NCBI GenBank assembly: GCA_021325435.1
Contig: JAJPHE010000119.1
Span: 1-49,714, forward strand
Source: Actinomycetota bacterium
Lineage (GTDB): Bacteria; Actinomycetota; Acidimicrobiia; Acidimicrobiales; JAJPHE01
Length of the DNA stretch: 49,714 nt
Reading direction: 5' to 3'
Below, piece after piece: positions 31,990-44,687 of the stretch. The translations under genes were made by a program, and so were the position numbers. Below the pieces are notes generated by a model, which searched no databases, was not told the DNA's origin, and saw nothing but the letters and a program-made list of their open reading frames with translations. Each line of letters opens with the position of its first letter. The first letter of the stretch is position 1.

Positions 31990-32702
31990 GCCTGTACCAG
32001 GACCAGGGGGTGGTCTTGCGCACCATCCGGCTGGGGGAGTCGGATCGCATCGTCACCTTGGTCACCCGCGGTCACGGCAAGGTCCGAGCCGTGGCCAAGG
32101 GAGTACGCAAGACCAAGAGCCGCTTCGGCGGCCGGCTCGAGCCCATGGGACATGTGGCCCTCCTCCTCTACGAGGGGCGCGAACTCGACGTCGTCACCCA
32201 GGCCGAGACCCTCGAGCCCTTCCGCCAATTGCGGGCCGACCTGGACCTGGTCGCCCGGGCCTCGTCGCTCCTCGAGGCGGTCGACCAGGTGGCCCAGGAG
32301 CGACAGGCCCAACCGCGCCTCTACGAGATGCTGGTCGGGGCGTTGCGCGCCCTCGAGCGGACCCGTTCGCCACTGGTGGTGCCGGCGTTCTTCCTGAAGC
32401 TGCTCGTGCTCGAGGGGTCGCGCCCGGTGCTCGATCTCTGTGCCAACTGCGGGTCGGAGGGGGCTCTGGTCGCCTTCGATCTCGAGGAGGGTGGCGCGCT
32501 GTGCCGTTCCTGCCGGCGGGGCATGCCCCTCGGGCCGGAAGCCTTGGCGCTGATGCGGCGGATCCTCGGTGGTGAGATGGGGGCCACCTTTGCCGAGCCC
32601 CCCGGGGCCGCCGGGCGCGAGGTGGAAGCCATCGCCTCCTACGCCATGGAGCACCACCTCGAGCGGAGGCTGCGCAGCATCGGCATTCTCGACCGGGGCT
32701 GA
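31986..32702 (+). CDS. recO: DNA repair protein RecO
   Basis: RecO anneals single strands and loads RecA in the RecF pathway. The 238 residues begin with the OB fold (YQDQGVVLRTIRLGESDRIVTLVT), followed by a helical region and a zinc finger with CANC and CRSC near residues 150-180, as in the Deinococcus and mycobacterial proteins. GTG at 31986 overlaps the uppS stop as GTGA. glyS follows after 25 bp with its own promoter. Confidence 0.95.
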   Translation: MSLYQDQGVVLRTIRLGESDRIVTLVTRGHGKVRAVAKGVRKTKSRFGGRLEPMGHVALLLYEGRELDVVTQAETLEPFRQLRADLDLVARASSLLEAVDQVAQERQAQPRLYEMLVGALRALERTRSPLVVPAFFLKLLVLEGSRPVLDLCANCGSEGALVAFDLEEGGALCRSCRRGMPLGPEALALMRRILGGEMGATFAEPPGAAGREVEAIASYAMEHHLERRLRSIGILDRG

Positions 32703-32715
32703 TCGGAGCCTCCGA

Positions 32716-32721
32716 TATCCT
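32716..32721 (+). promoter_or_regulatory. -10 hexamer, leaderless promoter of glyS
   Basis: TATCCT ends 6 nt before the ATG at 32728. It starts 14 nt after the recO stop codon and gives glyS its own transcript. Confidence 0.5.
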
Positions 32722-32727
32722 CCCGGC

Positions 32728-34035
32728 ATGGCCGGCGAGGACCTCACCGAGAAGGTCGTCAACCTGTGCAAACGCCGGGGCTTCGTGTTCCCCTCGGCCG
32801 AGATATACGGCGGGTTCCGCTCCACCTACGACTACGGGCCGTTGGGCGTTCTCATGTTGCGCAACGTCAAGGAGTCCTGGTGGCGCTCCATGGTCCAGAT
32901 GCGCGACGACATCGTCGGCATCGACGCCGCCATCCTCTCCAGCCCGAAGATCTGGGAGGCCTCCGGCCACCTGGCCGGCTTCACCGATCCGTTGGTGGAC
33001 TGTCGCAAGTGCAAGGAGCGCTGGCGGGCGGACCAGATCGGTGACACCTGCCCGAACTGCGGCTCGGCGGATCTAACCGAGGCTCGGGCGTTCAACCTGA
33101 TGTTCAAGACGTTCGTGGGGCCGGTGGAGGACGAGGCGTCCGTCGCCTATCTGCGGCCGGAGACGGCCCAGGGCATGTTCGTGAACTTCCTCAATGTGCT
33201 GCAGACGTCGCGCAAGAAGCCGCCGTTCGGCATCGCCCAGATGGGCAAGTCGTTCCGCAACGAGATCACGCCCGGCAACTTCGTCTTTCGCACCCGCGAG
33301 TTCGAGCAGATGGAGCTCGAGTACTTCGTGCCGCCTCAGGAGTCCGGCAAGTGGTTCGAGTACTGGTGCGGCGAACGGCTGCGCTGGTACGTCGACCTCG
33401 GCATCCCCGAGGACAAGCTCCGGCTCCGTCCCCACGATCCCGACGAGCTCAGCCACTACTCCGTCGGCACCGCCGACGTGGAGTTCGACTACCCGTGGGG
33501 CTGGGGGGAGCTGGAGGGCATCGCCCAGCGGACCGACTTCGACCTCGGCCGCCACAGCGAGCACTCCGGGGTGCGCCTCGAGTACTTCGACCAGGCCAGC
33601 GGGGACCGCTACACCCCCTTCGTGGTGGAGCCGGCCGCCGGGGCGACCCGGGCCATGATGGCCTTCCTCCTCGCCGCCTACGACGAGGACGTGGTGGGTG
33701 GGGAGGAGCGAACCGTGCTGCGCCTCAGCCATCGGCTCGCCCCCTACAAGGTCGCCGTCCTGCCCCTGTCGAGGAAGGAGCCGCTCGTCGAGCTGTCGCG
33801 CAAGGTGCTGTCCGAGCTGCAGCCCCACTGGCAGTGCGACTACGACGAGACCCAGTCGATCGGGCGCCGCTACCGCCGCCAGGACGAGATCGGCACCCCG
33901 CTGGCGGTGACGGTCGACTTCGACAGCCTCGAGGACCGGGCCGTGACCGTTCGCGACCGCGACTCGACCGAGCAGGTGCGGGTCCCCATAGACGATCTGG
34001 TCAGCGAGATGCGGGGGAGGCTCACCCTCCAGTAG
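32728..34035 (+). CDS. glyS: Glycyl-tRNA synthetase (dimeric, eukaryote/archaeal-like type)
   Basis: This class II aminoacyl-tRNA synthetase of 435 residues charges tRNA-Gly. Motif 1 region: GGFRSTYDYGPLG; a zinc site with CRKC and CPNC near residues 92-112; motif 2: RPETAQGMFVNF and FRNEITPGNFVFRTREFEQMELEYF; motif 3 near GATRAMMAFLLAAYDED. The C-terminal anticodon-binding domain (YKVAVLPLSRKE) is present. This is the single-chain alpha2 type used by actinobacteria, not the glyQS tetramer. The start is fixed by the leaderless promoter. Confidence 0.97.
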   Translation: MAGEDLTEKVVNLCKRRGFVFPSAEIYGGFRSTYDYGPLGVLMLRNVKESWWRSMVQMRDDIVGIDAAILSSPKIWEASGHLAGFTDPLVDCRKCKERWRADQIGDTCPNCGSADLTEARAFNLMFKTFVGPVEDEASVAYLRPETAQGMFVNFLNVLQTSRKKPPFGIAQMGKSFRNEITPGNFVFRTREFEQMELEYFVPPQESGKWFEYWCGERLRWYVDLGIPEDKLRLRPHDPDELSHYSVGTADVEFDYPWGWGELEGIAQRTDFDLGRHSEHSGVRLEYFDQASGDRYTPFVVEPAAGATRAMMAFLLAAYDEDVVGGEERTVLRLSHRLAPYKVAVLPLSRKEPLVELSRKVLSELQPHWQCDYDETQSIGRRYRRQDEIGTPLAVTVDFDSLEDRAVTVRDRDSTEQVRVPIDDLVSEMRGRLTLQ

Positions 34036-34076
34036 GTAGGCTCGGGCCGCACTTCGTTCCCCCGGCAGGAGGGTCC

Positions 34077-36719
<2,643 letters not shown>

Positions 36720-37529
36720 CCGGGCCCCGGGCCGGACCGTCGGGCCGCCCGCAGCAGCTCCACCAGGCTGGCGCCCGGCCGGCCCACGAGTGCGCGCGTC
36801 GGCGATCCGACCAGTCGGCCGGCGATCCCCGCCGCCGTCTCCTGAGCGGGCTCGGTGGCCACGGACAGCACCAACAGGTCGGCGCCCACGGTGGTGGCCA
36901 GCTCGAGCAGGTCCGCGGCGGGGACGTCGGCGCCCAGGTGGTGAACCTGCCACCGGTTGGCCCGCAGGGCGATGGCGGCCATGGCCGCCGGCAGGGAGTG
37001 TCGCTCGCCCGGCGGCGTGGCCACCAGGCACACGCCTCGCGGACGACCCCTCGGGTGAACCGACAGCCGGGCGATCAGCCGCTCGCAGACCGAGGTGGCC
37101 CGGTGTTCCACCGCCACCGACGCCGAGCCCTCCTCCCATGCCTGGCCGATCCGCCTGAGGGACGGGGCCAGCAGAGAGTCCATGAGCTGCACCGGCTGCA
37201 CGCCCCCGTGGGCCAGCCGCTCCACCACCGCCCGGGCTCCGAGCTCGTCGCCGGCCAGGAGCAGGTCGGTGAAGCGCTCCACCGGCGGACCCCAGTTGCG
37301 CACCGGCGAGCGTCGCGTCGGCGGGGCGGGCTCCGAGCGGCGGGCCGCCACCCGGGCCACCTCGTCCTCGGTCACGTGGTAGGAGCCGGCGACCTTGACC
37401 GCCGACAGCCGGCCCTCGCGCACCCAGCGGTAGGCGGTCTGGTAATGGATGCCGAGTTGACGGGCGGCCGCGCTCAGGTCCACGGCCGACAGTTAGGCAG
37501 AGTGGCGGCCGGCCCGCCAGCCGTCGCGG

Positions 37530-37535
37530 TACCGT
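37530..37535 (+). promoter_or_regulatory. -10 hexamer of dnaG-rpoD
   Basis: TACCGT ends 5 nt before the GTG at 37541. It lies in the 57-bp divergent gap with the CarH-like gene, so that regulator's own operator could overlap it. Confidence 0.4.
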
Positions 37536-37540
37536 CGGTT

Positions 37541-39336
37541 GTGGCCATCCTCGAGGAGGACGTGGCGAGGGTGCGGGCGTCGACGGACTTCGTCGCGGTG
37601 GCCGGCGAGCACATCGCCCTCAAGCGCCAGGGCCGCCGATGGGTCGGGCTGTGCCCGTTCCACGCCGAAAAGACGCCGTCGTTCTCGATCAACGCCGAAG
37701 AGGGGTTGTACTACTGCTTCGGCTGCCAGGCCTCGGGGGACGTCATCACCTTCGTGCGCGAGCTCGAGCATCTCGGCTTCGTGGAGGCGGTCGAGAAGTT
37801 GGCGTCGCGAGCGGGGATCCAGTTGCGCTACGACGAGGCCGCCGGCTCGGAGCGGCGCCGCCAGCAGCCGCTGTTCGAGGCGGTGGAGAAGGCGGTCGAC
37901 TGGTACCACCAACGGCTGCTGACCGGGCCCGACGCCGCCCCCGCCCGGGCCTACCTGCGCCGGGTGCGCGGCTACGACGGGGACGTCGTGCGCCAGTTCA
38001 AGCTGGGATGGGCCCCCGACGAGTGGGACGGTCTGTCGCGGGCGCTCCGGCTCCCCGACGACGTGCTGCGCGACACCGGCCTCGGCTTTGTGAACCGCAG
38101 GGGTCGACGCCAGGACGCGTTCCGGGCCCGGGTCATGTTCCCGATCTTCGACCCCGCCGGCCGTCCGGTGGCCTTCGGCGGCCGGGTCCTGCCCGACTCC
38201 GGGGTCGAGGGGCCGAAGTACAAGAACTCCTCCGACACGCCGATCTACTCCAAGCGCCGCACGCTGTACGGGCTCAACTGGGCCAAGACCGGCATCGTCG
38301 ACGCCGGCGAGGTCGTCGTCTGCGAGGGATACACCGACGTGATCGGCATGCACCTGTCCGGCGTGGCCCGCGCCGTCGCCACCTGCGGCACCGCCCTGGC
38401 CGACGAGCACTTCCGGCTGCTCAAGAACTTCGCCCGCCGGGTGGTGCTTGCCTACGACGCCGACTCGGCGGGGCAGGCGGCGGCCGAACGGTTCCACGAC
38501 TGGGAACGCCAGTTCGAGATGGACATTGCCGTGGCGGCCCTGCCGCCCGGCAGCGATCCTGGCGACGTGGCCCGGCGCGATCCGACCGCCCTGCGTCGGG
38601 CGGTCGAGGAAGCCCTTCCGTTCATGGGATTCCGGGTCGAGCGCGTCCTGGACGCCGCCGACCTGCGCACGCCCGAGGGGAGAGCAAAGGCCGCCGAGGC
38701 GGCGATGGGCGTGGTGGCCGAGCATCCCAACCAGCTGGTGCGCGACCAGTACCTGATGGTGGTGGCGGACCGCTGCCGCCTCGACGCTGACCGGCTGCGC
38801 GCCATGGTGGCCGGACGGGGGGGACCTCGGCCCGCCGACGTCGTCGAGTCGGCCGACCGCCCTGCCCGCAGGTCGCCAGCGACCGACGGGCACCGAGGAT
38901 CGGTGGCCGCCGAGATGGCCGCCTTGCGCCTGGCAGTGCACCGCCCCGAGGAGGTCGCCGACCGGCTCGAGGAGGTGCTGTTCTCGGATCCCGTGCACCA
39001 GGCCGCCTTCCGGGCTCTCGCCTCGGCGTCGACCCTTCACGACGCCATAGCCGAGGCTGAGCCCGACGCGGCCGCCCTTCTTCAGCGGCTGGCGGTCGAA
39101 GACGCCGACGACGATCCCGACGACGTGACCGCCCAGTTGGTTCGACTTGGCGCGTTGGGGGCACTCACAGAGTTGGAGGCTGACGCCCGCGCCGGAGGCG
39201 ATGAGCAGTTCGCGAAGACCGCGCAGGTCATGACCTGGTTGAAGCTGGAGATCGAAGCGCTCAGCGACCCGCACGAACAGATCGAAGCGTCCAGGCGGCT
39301 GGTAGCCTGGCTGGCCGACCGGGGGGAGGGAAACAC

Positions 39337-39340
<4 letters not shown>
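37541..39340 (+). CDS. dnaG: DNA primase DnaG
   Basis: DnaG makes RNA primers for replication with the replicative helicase. The 599 residues show the N-terminal zinc ribbon (CPFH and CFGC, about residues 38-64), the RNA polymerase core ([50 protein letters not shown]), the TOPRIM motif ([12 protein letters not shown] and [11 protein letters not shown]) and a C-terminal helicase-binding region. The start is GTG at 37541 ([12 protein letters not shown]); the open frame extends far upstream through ppdK but that part is noise. The TGA overlaps the rpoD ATG as ATGA. This is the dnaG-rpoD part of the macromolecular synthesis operon; rpsU is not in front of it. Confidence 0.97.
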
Positions 39341-40662
<1,322 letters not shown>

Positions 40663-40668
40663 CCGGCG

Positions 40669-40911
40669 CTAGCGGGTCTCGCTGAGGATCGGGCCGTCGT
40701 TGTCGCCGATGCGTGACTCGACCGCATCACGCGCCCGCTCCATGCCGAGGTCGACGACGGCCCTGGTCTTCTCACCGACAGTGTCCAACGTGTCTGACTC
40801 GCGGGCCCGGGTCAGGAGCCGGTTGATCTGCTCGTATCGCTCGCGGCCGGCCATCGCCCCCAGGTAGTAGCCGGCGGCGAAGCCCACGGCCACGCCCATG
40901 CGGAATCTCAT
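40669..40911 (-). CDS. Small YtxH-like membrane protein
   Basis: This protein of 80 residues has one short hydrophobic stretch (MGVAVGFAAGYYLGAMAG) with a GYYLG motif as in YtxH-domain proteins, then a basic-acidic helix (GRERYEQINRLLTRARES). YtxH-like proteins are linked to general stress and have no defined biochemical role. The ATG at 40911 lies 6 nt after a minus-strand TATTAA hexamer (40923-40918). It is convergent with rpoD, 6 bp away. Confidence 0.65.
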   Translation of the reverse strand: MRFRMGVAVGFAAGYYLGAMAGRERYEQINRLLTRARESDTLDTVGEKTRAVVDLGMERARDAVESRIGDNDGPILSETR

Positions 40912-40917
40912 GTCGCC

Positions 40918-40923
40918 TTAATA
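40918..40923 (-). promoter_or_regulatory. -10 hexamer of the YtxH-like gene
   Basis: TATTAA on the minus strand, 6 nt before the ATG at 40911, in an A+T-rich patch. Another leaderless arrangement. Confidence 0.4.
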
Positions 40924-40998
40924 CCCCGTTTACCCCGCAGACACCAGAGGTTGAGAGGCGACCTGGGTGTTGTCACACCCTTTCGGCACCCTTCACTC

Positions 40999-41679
40999 AT
41001 GGGATATCGGGGAAAGCTGGCCGAACGGGAGGCGGCCCGACGGCTGCGGGCGGAGGGCCGGACCATGCTGGACATCGCCCAGATCCTGGGGGTCAGCAAA
41101 GCATCGGTCTCCTTGTGGGCCCGCGACGTCCCCTTCGAGGCGCGTCCGCGGGCGAGGGCGCGGCGGCGGGGGCCCAATGCCCTTCAGCGACGCAAGGCGG
41201 TGGATATCGAAAGGCGTTGGCAGGATGGGCTGGCCCGCGTGGGGGAGCTGTCCGAGCGTGACCTGTTCATCGCCGGCATCGCCCTCTACGCGGGGGAGGG
41301 CGCCAAGACGGACGGCGCGGTGAAGTTCGCCAACAGTGACCCCCGGCTTATCCGTGTCTTCTGCGCCTGGCTCCGGGCCTGCTTCGAGATCGACGAGAGC
41401 CGGCTTCGGGCCTGGCTCTACCTGCATGAAGGGTTGGACCTCGAAGCGGCTATCCGCTACTGGTCGGAGGTGACCAGTATCCCACCCCAGCAGTTCGGCA
41501 AGCCGTACCGCGCCAAGCCGGATGAAGGCATCCGCGCCGTCAAGCATGTCCACGGATGCCTGGCCGTCGGCTACAGCTGCAGCGCCACCCATCGGACGAT
41601 CCTCGGGATGATCGATGGGGTGGTTGGAGCGAGGGCCGGGTGCTGGCCGGCTGATAAGTTTCGGGCCATTCCGGGGTAG
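40999..41679 (+). CDS. HTH protein with LAGLIDADG homing-endonuclease-like domain
   Basis: This protein of 226 residues has an N-terminal helix-turn-helix of resolvase type (GKLAEREAARRLRAEGRTMLDIAQILGVSKASVSLWARDV). The second part (about 95-215) contains LFIAGIALYAGEGAKTDGAVKFANSDPRLIRVFCAWLR, which resembles the G-E-G-x-K core of one-motif LAGLIDADG endonucleases. It is found singly, not inside another gene. The TAG stop (41677-41679) lies within tRNA-Asn: the last 10 nt of the gene are the first 10 nt of the tRNA. The ATG at 40999 is chosen because the helix-turn-helix begins directly after it. It could be a mobile endonuclease or a domesticated regulator. Confidence 0.7.
   Translation: MGYRGKLAEREAARRLRAEGRTMLDIAQILGVSKASVSLWARDVPFEARPRARARRRGPNALQRRKAVDIERRWQDGLARVGELSERDLFIAGIALYAGEGAKTDGAVKFANSDPRLIRVFCAWLRACFEIDESRLRAWLYLHEGLDLEAAIRYWSEVTSIPPQQFGKPYRAKPDEGIRAVKHVHGCLAVGYSCSATHRTILGMIDGVVGARAGCWPADKFRAIPG
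41655..41660 (+). promoter_or_regulatory. Probable -10 hexamer of tRNA-Asn, inside the upstream gene
   Basis: TAAGTT ends 9 nt before the tRNA 5' end and lies in the last 25 nt of the endonuclease-like gene. If it is the tRNA promoter, the protein gene's C-terminal codons are constrained by it. Confidence 0.35.
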
Positions 41680-41742
41680 CTCAATCGGCAGAGCACGCGG
41701 CTGTTAACCGTGGTGTTGAGGGTTCGAGTCCCTCCCCCGGAG
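41670..41742 (+). tRNA. tRNA-Asn (anticodon GTT)
   Basis: This 73-nt cloverleaf has acceptor TCCGGGG/CCCCGGA, D arm TAGCTCAATCGGCAGAGC, anticodon stem CGCGG/CCGTG with loop CTGTTAA (anticodon GTT), and T stem GAGGG/CCCTC around TTCGAGT. The discriminator base is G and CCA is not encoded. Its first 10 nt are shared with the 3' end of the upstream CDS. Confidence 0.97.
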
Positions 41743-41761
41743 CTCCAGCTTCCCCGCCCGT

Positions 41762-42955
41762 TCAGGGCTCCAGCAGCACCTTCACCGCACCCGTCCGCCG
41801 GCGGTGGGCGAGCGCCTGGATGGCGAGATCCCATTGGTCGAGCGGCCAGCGGTGGGTGACCAGGGGCGACAGGTCGAGGCCCTCGGAGACGAAGTCGAAG
41901 TAGTGCTCGAAGGCGTGCTTGCGCTGACCCCGAACCTCTTCGACGCCGAAGGCGTTGGACCCGACGACGTGGATCTCCTTGAAGTAGAGGAGGGTCCACT
42001 CAAAGCGCTTGGGTGGCTCGACCCCGCTGATGACGAGGCTTCCGCCGGTGTCGAGGAGGCGCAGGGACGTCTCCACCGTCTCCGGGCTGCCGACGGTGTC
42101 GTAGACGACCGAAGGGCCGTCCTGGAGCCACCGCTTGCCGTTCCACGGCACGAGGGCGGCGGAGCCCGTCCGCCGGGCCACCTCGTCGACCAGCTGGTCG
42201 GGGTCGGTGGGCAGCACGGCGTGGGCCCCTAGGCGAGTGGCGATGTCGGCCCGCCGGCCCGGCCGGCAGGCCACCCAGACCTCGCTGTCGGGGTGGAGGT
42301 GGCGGACCAGGGCGACGGCGGCGAGGGCCAACGGTCCGCTTCCGTAGACCAGGACGGAGGAACCGGCGGGGGGTGGGGCCAGGACGATCGAACGGAGCGA
42401 CACGCTGACCGGGTCGGAGAGAACGGCGATCTCGTCGCTCATCCCGTCGGGCACCGCGAAGAGCTGGCCCTCGTGGGCAGTGAAGGTCTCGGCGTGGGCT
42501 CCGGGGGCGGCGGCGCAGTTGCCCAGGTGGATCGAGGCCGGCAACACCCCCTTGGTGAAGTTACGGCACCACGGGTAGCGGCCCTGGGCGCAGGCGGGGC
42601 AGGGTGGGTCGATGCCGCGGGGCCCGCAGCTGAGCCAGGGGTTGAGCACGACGCGCTCGCCTGTGTCGCGCCGGCGGGCGAGCACCTCGTGGCCGAGGAC
42701 GTGGGGAAACGAGATGAGGGCGGTGAGGGGGTTGTCGCGGGCGCCGTTCAGGAACACCTGCTTGGCGTCGGAGCCGCACATGCCGCTCACGATGGTGTCG
42801 CACAGCACCCAGCCCGGCGCCGGGGGCACCGGCTCGGGGATGTCCTCCACCCCCACCGGGGCGTAGGCGGCGGTGAACCCGCGGGAGTTGATCTCACCGC
42901 TGATCTTGGCCGCGGCCTCTCGGGCGAGGTTGTGTCGGAACACCAGCGCCTTCAT
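41762..42955 (-). CDS. Zinc-dependent alcohol dehydrogenase family protein
   Basis: This is a medium-chain dehydrogenase/reductase of 397 residues. The catalytic zinc region has GMCGSD and FPHVLGHEV. The structural-zinc loop with cysteines (CGPRGIDPPCPACAQGRYPWC) is expanded and holds four cysteines. The cofactor domain has VYGSGPLALAAVALVRHL. Substrate unknown; the closest style is sorbitol- or glucose-dehydrogenase-like enzymes with a long N-terminal segment. The ATG at 42955 is preceded by GGAGGG. An in-frame start at 43024 would add a non-conserved 23 residues. Confidence 0.88.
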   Translation of the reverse strand: MKALVFRHNLAREAAAKISGEINSRGFTAAYAPVGVEDIPEPVPPAPGWVLCDTIVSGMCGSDAKQVFLNGARDNPLTALISFPHVLGHEVLARRRDTGERVVLNPWLSCGPRGIDPPCPACAQGRYPWCRNFTKGVLPASIHLGNCAAAPGAHAETFTAHEGQLFAVPDGMSDEIAVLSDPVSVSLRSIVLAPPPAGSSVLVYGSGPLALAAVALVRHLHPDSEVWVACRPGRRADIATRLGAHAVLPTDPDQLVDEVARRTGSAALVPWNGKRWLQDGPSVVYDTVGSPETVETSLRLLDTGGSLVISGVEPPKRFEWTLLYFKEIHVVGSNAFGVEEVRGQRKHAFEHYFDFVSEGLDLSPLVTHRWPLDQWDLAIQALAHRRRTGAVKVLLEP

Positions 42956-43050
42956 CGTCCCTCCAGGCTCGTCGTGCCAGCCGGTCAGGCTACGCCCGGC
43001 GGGAATCTGAGGGCGTTTGGTCAAGAACGACCAGGTCCGGGCCGATCTCT

Positions 43051-43749
43051 ATGCCCGTGAGCACAGCCCTGCCCGAGGAGCCCACGCCCACCGACACGGC
43101 GGAGCGCCCCGACTTCCGCTTGGCCAGTTGCTCGCGGCTGTACCCGAGCGGCGACATCGACCGCGACGAGGCCGATCTCCGGCGCTCTCTGCGCATCAGC
43201 GACGCGGTGATCGCTTTCGACGACTGGCTGCTGGTCGCCACCGCCGGTGACGACGAGGCCGCCGCCGGAGCCCACCACCGCCTGGAGGTGCTGGGGTGGG
43301 ACGTTCGACCGGTCGCCGGCCCCTACCGGGGCGAGATCGCCCTGGCCGCCGAGGTGCTGGGTCCCCAGGTGAGACCCCGTCACTCCGCCCCCCGGTCCGA
43401 CCGGCGGCTCCTGCTCGTCGAGGACGACCCGGAGCTCACCTACTTCCTGCGCGACCTCCTCGAGCAGGAGGGCTGGCGGGTCACGTCGGTCTCGGGCCCC
43501 CAGGCCGCCGCTCAGGCGTGGTCCGACGATCCGCCCGACCTCATGATCATCGGATTCCTCGGCGGCCCCGACGCCGCTGAGCTGTGCCTCGCACCCCGGC
43601 GGGAGGGCTACCACTTCCCGGTGCTGGTCTGCTCGGACACGGTCTCCCCGGAGGTGCGTCAGGCCGCCGCCGGCGCCGGCGCCCCGGTGGTGAGCAAGCT
43701 CCACCGCCTGTACCTGACGGCCGCCCTGGCCGCTCTGCTGCCCGACTGA
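43051..43749 (+). CDS. Receiver-like domain protein lacking the phosphoacceptor Asp
   Basis: This protein of 232 residues has an unknown N-terminal domain (about 1-105; a compact alpha/beta region with LRISDAVIAFDDWLLVAT and HHRLEVLGWDVRPVAGPY) followed by a receiver domain (about 118-232). The acidic pocket is kept (E124-D125-D126), but the position normally occupied by the phosphorylated Asp is G168 in PPDLMIIG. This is therefore a pseudo-receiver, which would signal by protein binding and not by phosphorylation. No output domain is present. It diverges from the alcohol dehydrogenase gene. ATG 43051 or GTG 43057 may be the start. Confidence 0.7.
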   Translation: MPVSTALPEEPTPTDTAERPDFRLASCSRLYPSGDIDRDEADLRRSLRISDAVIAFDDWLLVATAGDDEAAAGAHHRLEVLGWDVRPVAGPYRGEIALAAEVLGPQVRPRHSAPRSDRRLLLVEDDPELTYFLRDLLEQEGWRVTSVSGPQAAAQAWSDDPPDLMIIGFLGGPDAAELCLAPRREGYHFPVLVCSDTVSPEVRQAAAGAGAPVVSKLHRLYLTAALAALLPD

Positions 43750-43771
43750 GCTTTGGCTGCTCGGGGGGCCG

Positions 43772-43844
43772 TGGGGCCGGTGGGGATCGAACCCACGGCC
43801 TAGCGATTATGAGTCGCCTGCTCTGACCACTGAGCTACGGCCCC
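43772..43844 (-). tRNA. tRNA-Met (anticodon CAT, elongator type)
   Basis: The 73-nt minus-strand cloverleaf has acceptor GGGGCCG/CGGCCCC, anticodon stem GGCGA/TCGCT around loop CTCATAA, T loop TTCGATC and discriminator A, with no encoded CCA. The first acceptor pair is standard, so it is not initiator tRNA. An isoleucine tRNA with modified C34 (CAU read as AUA) cannot be excluded by sequence alone. Confidence 0.93.
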
Positions 43845-43853
43845 GGTGGACGC

Positions 43854-43859
43854 ACAGTA
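43854..43859 (-). promoter_or_regulatory. Probable -10 hexamer of tRNA-Met
   Basis: TACTGT on the minus strand ends 9 nt before the mature tRNA 5' end, giving a precursor with a leader of about 2-3 nt. Confidence 0.4.
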
Positions 43860-44020
43860 CCGGGCGAAACGACCAAAGCCCGTACCCGGCGGGACTTTTG
43901 GCCCCGGGTCATCGGCCTCGGCGAGAGCGATCCTTTATCTCGTGATCAGAGGCACAAACGGAAGAACAGAAGCCGGTTCCCTCTGGTCGGCACTGACGCT
44001 CGACAACAGGAGGAACGACC

Positions 44021-44629
44021 GTGCGCCGTAAGACTTTTGATGCGCTACTCACCGCTGGCGGGGCCGTCCTGACGGTGGTGCTGCTGGTGGCGGGGGCCCT
44101 GCTGCTCTGGGGGGCGAACTTCGCTAACAGCCAGGTCCACAACCAGCTCGCCCAGCAGCAGATCACCTTCCCGACGGCGGCCGCGCTGGCCAACGCCAAG
44201 CCGGGCACCGAGGTGACGCCCCAGATGGTCCCGTACCTGCAGAAGTACGCCGGCCAGCAGCTGACTACCGGTGACCAGGCCGAGGCCTACGCCGACCACT
44301 TCATCGCCAACCACCTGGCCGCCATGCCCTACGGCGGGGTGTACTCCCAGGTGAGCGCGGCGTCCCTCGCCGCTCCGACGAACACCAAGCTGGCCGCTGA
44401 GGTCCAGACGGTGTTCCGGGGCACCACCCTGCGGGGACTGCTCCTCGAGGCCTACGCCTTCTCGAAGTTCGGCAGCATCGCTCAGATCGCCTCGATCTGC
44501 TCGTTCGCTCTGGCGGCGGTGATGCTGGTCCTGACCGGGCTGGGCGTCTGGCACCTGCGCCGGACCACGGACGAAGAGGTGATCGTCGGGCTGCACACGA
44601 TGAGCGCCCGGGAGCTGGTCAGCGCCTGA
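44021..44629 (+). CDS. Membrane protein of unknown function with two transmembrane segments
   Basis: I do not recognise this 202-residue protein. A first helix (LLTAGGAVLTVVLLVAGALLLWGANFA, about 9-35) leads to an external domain of about 110 residues (NSQVHNQLAQQQITFPTAAAL to LAAEVQTVFRG) without cysteines. A second helix (IASICSFALAAVMLVLTGLGVW, about 155-178) leads to a short cytoplasmic tail. The GTG at 44021 has a strong AGGAGG ribosome binding site 6 nt upstream. A bidirectional terminator follows. The 176-bp upstream region holds the tRNA-Met promoter on the minus strand; I see no clear promoter for this gene. Confidence 0.75.
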   Translation: MRRKTFDALLTAGGAVLTVVLLVAGALLLWGANFANSQVHNQLAQQQITFPTAAALANAKPGTEVTPQMVPYLQKYAGQQLTTGDQAEAYADHFIANHLAAMPYGGVYSQVSAASLAAPTNTKLAAEVQTVFRGTTLRGLLLEAYAFSKFGSIAQIASICSFALAAVMLVLTGLGVWHLRRTTDEEVIVGLHTMSARELVSA

Positions 44630-44653
44630 GCCCCATCGAACAAACACAGAACG

Positions 44654-44680
44654 GGGGCCCCCGGCGTGCCGGGGGCCCCT
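44654..44680. terminator. Terminator hairpin between convergent genes
   Basis: The 12-bp arms GGGGCCCCCGGC (44654-44665) and GCCGGGGGCCCC (44668-44679) are perfectly complementary. The T tract is short on the plus side (TT) and absent on the minus side. It lies in the 58-bp gap between two genes that converge, so it may serve both. Confidence 0.65.
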
Positions 44681-44687
44681 TCGCGTC

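Noticed and set aside
41670-41742. Genomic-island attachment site at tRNA-Asn
   Set aside because: No integrase and no second copy of the tRNA 3' end was seen in the downstream 8 kb; genes there have the same base composition as the rest.
43880-43905. Small hairpin CCCG...CGGG followed by CTTTTGG as a terminator
   Set aside because: Only 4 bp of stem and a broken T tract; upstream on that strand there is no gene ending nearby.
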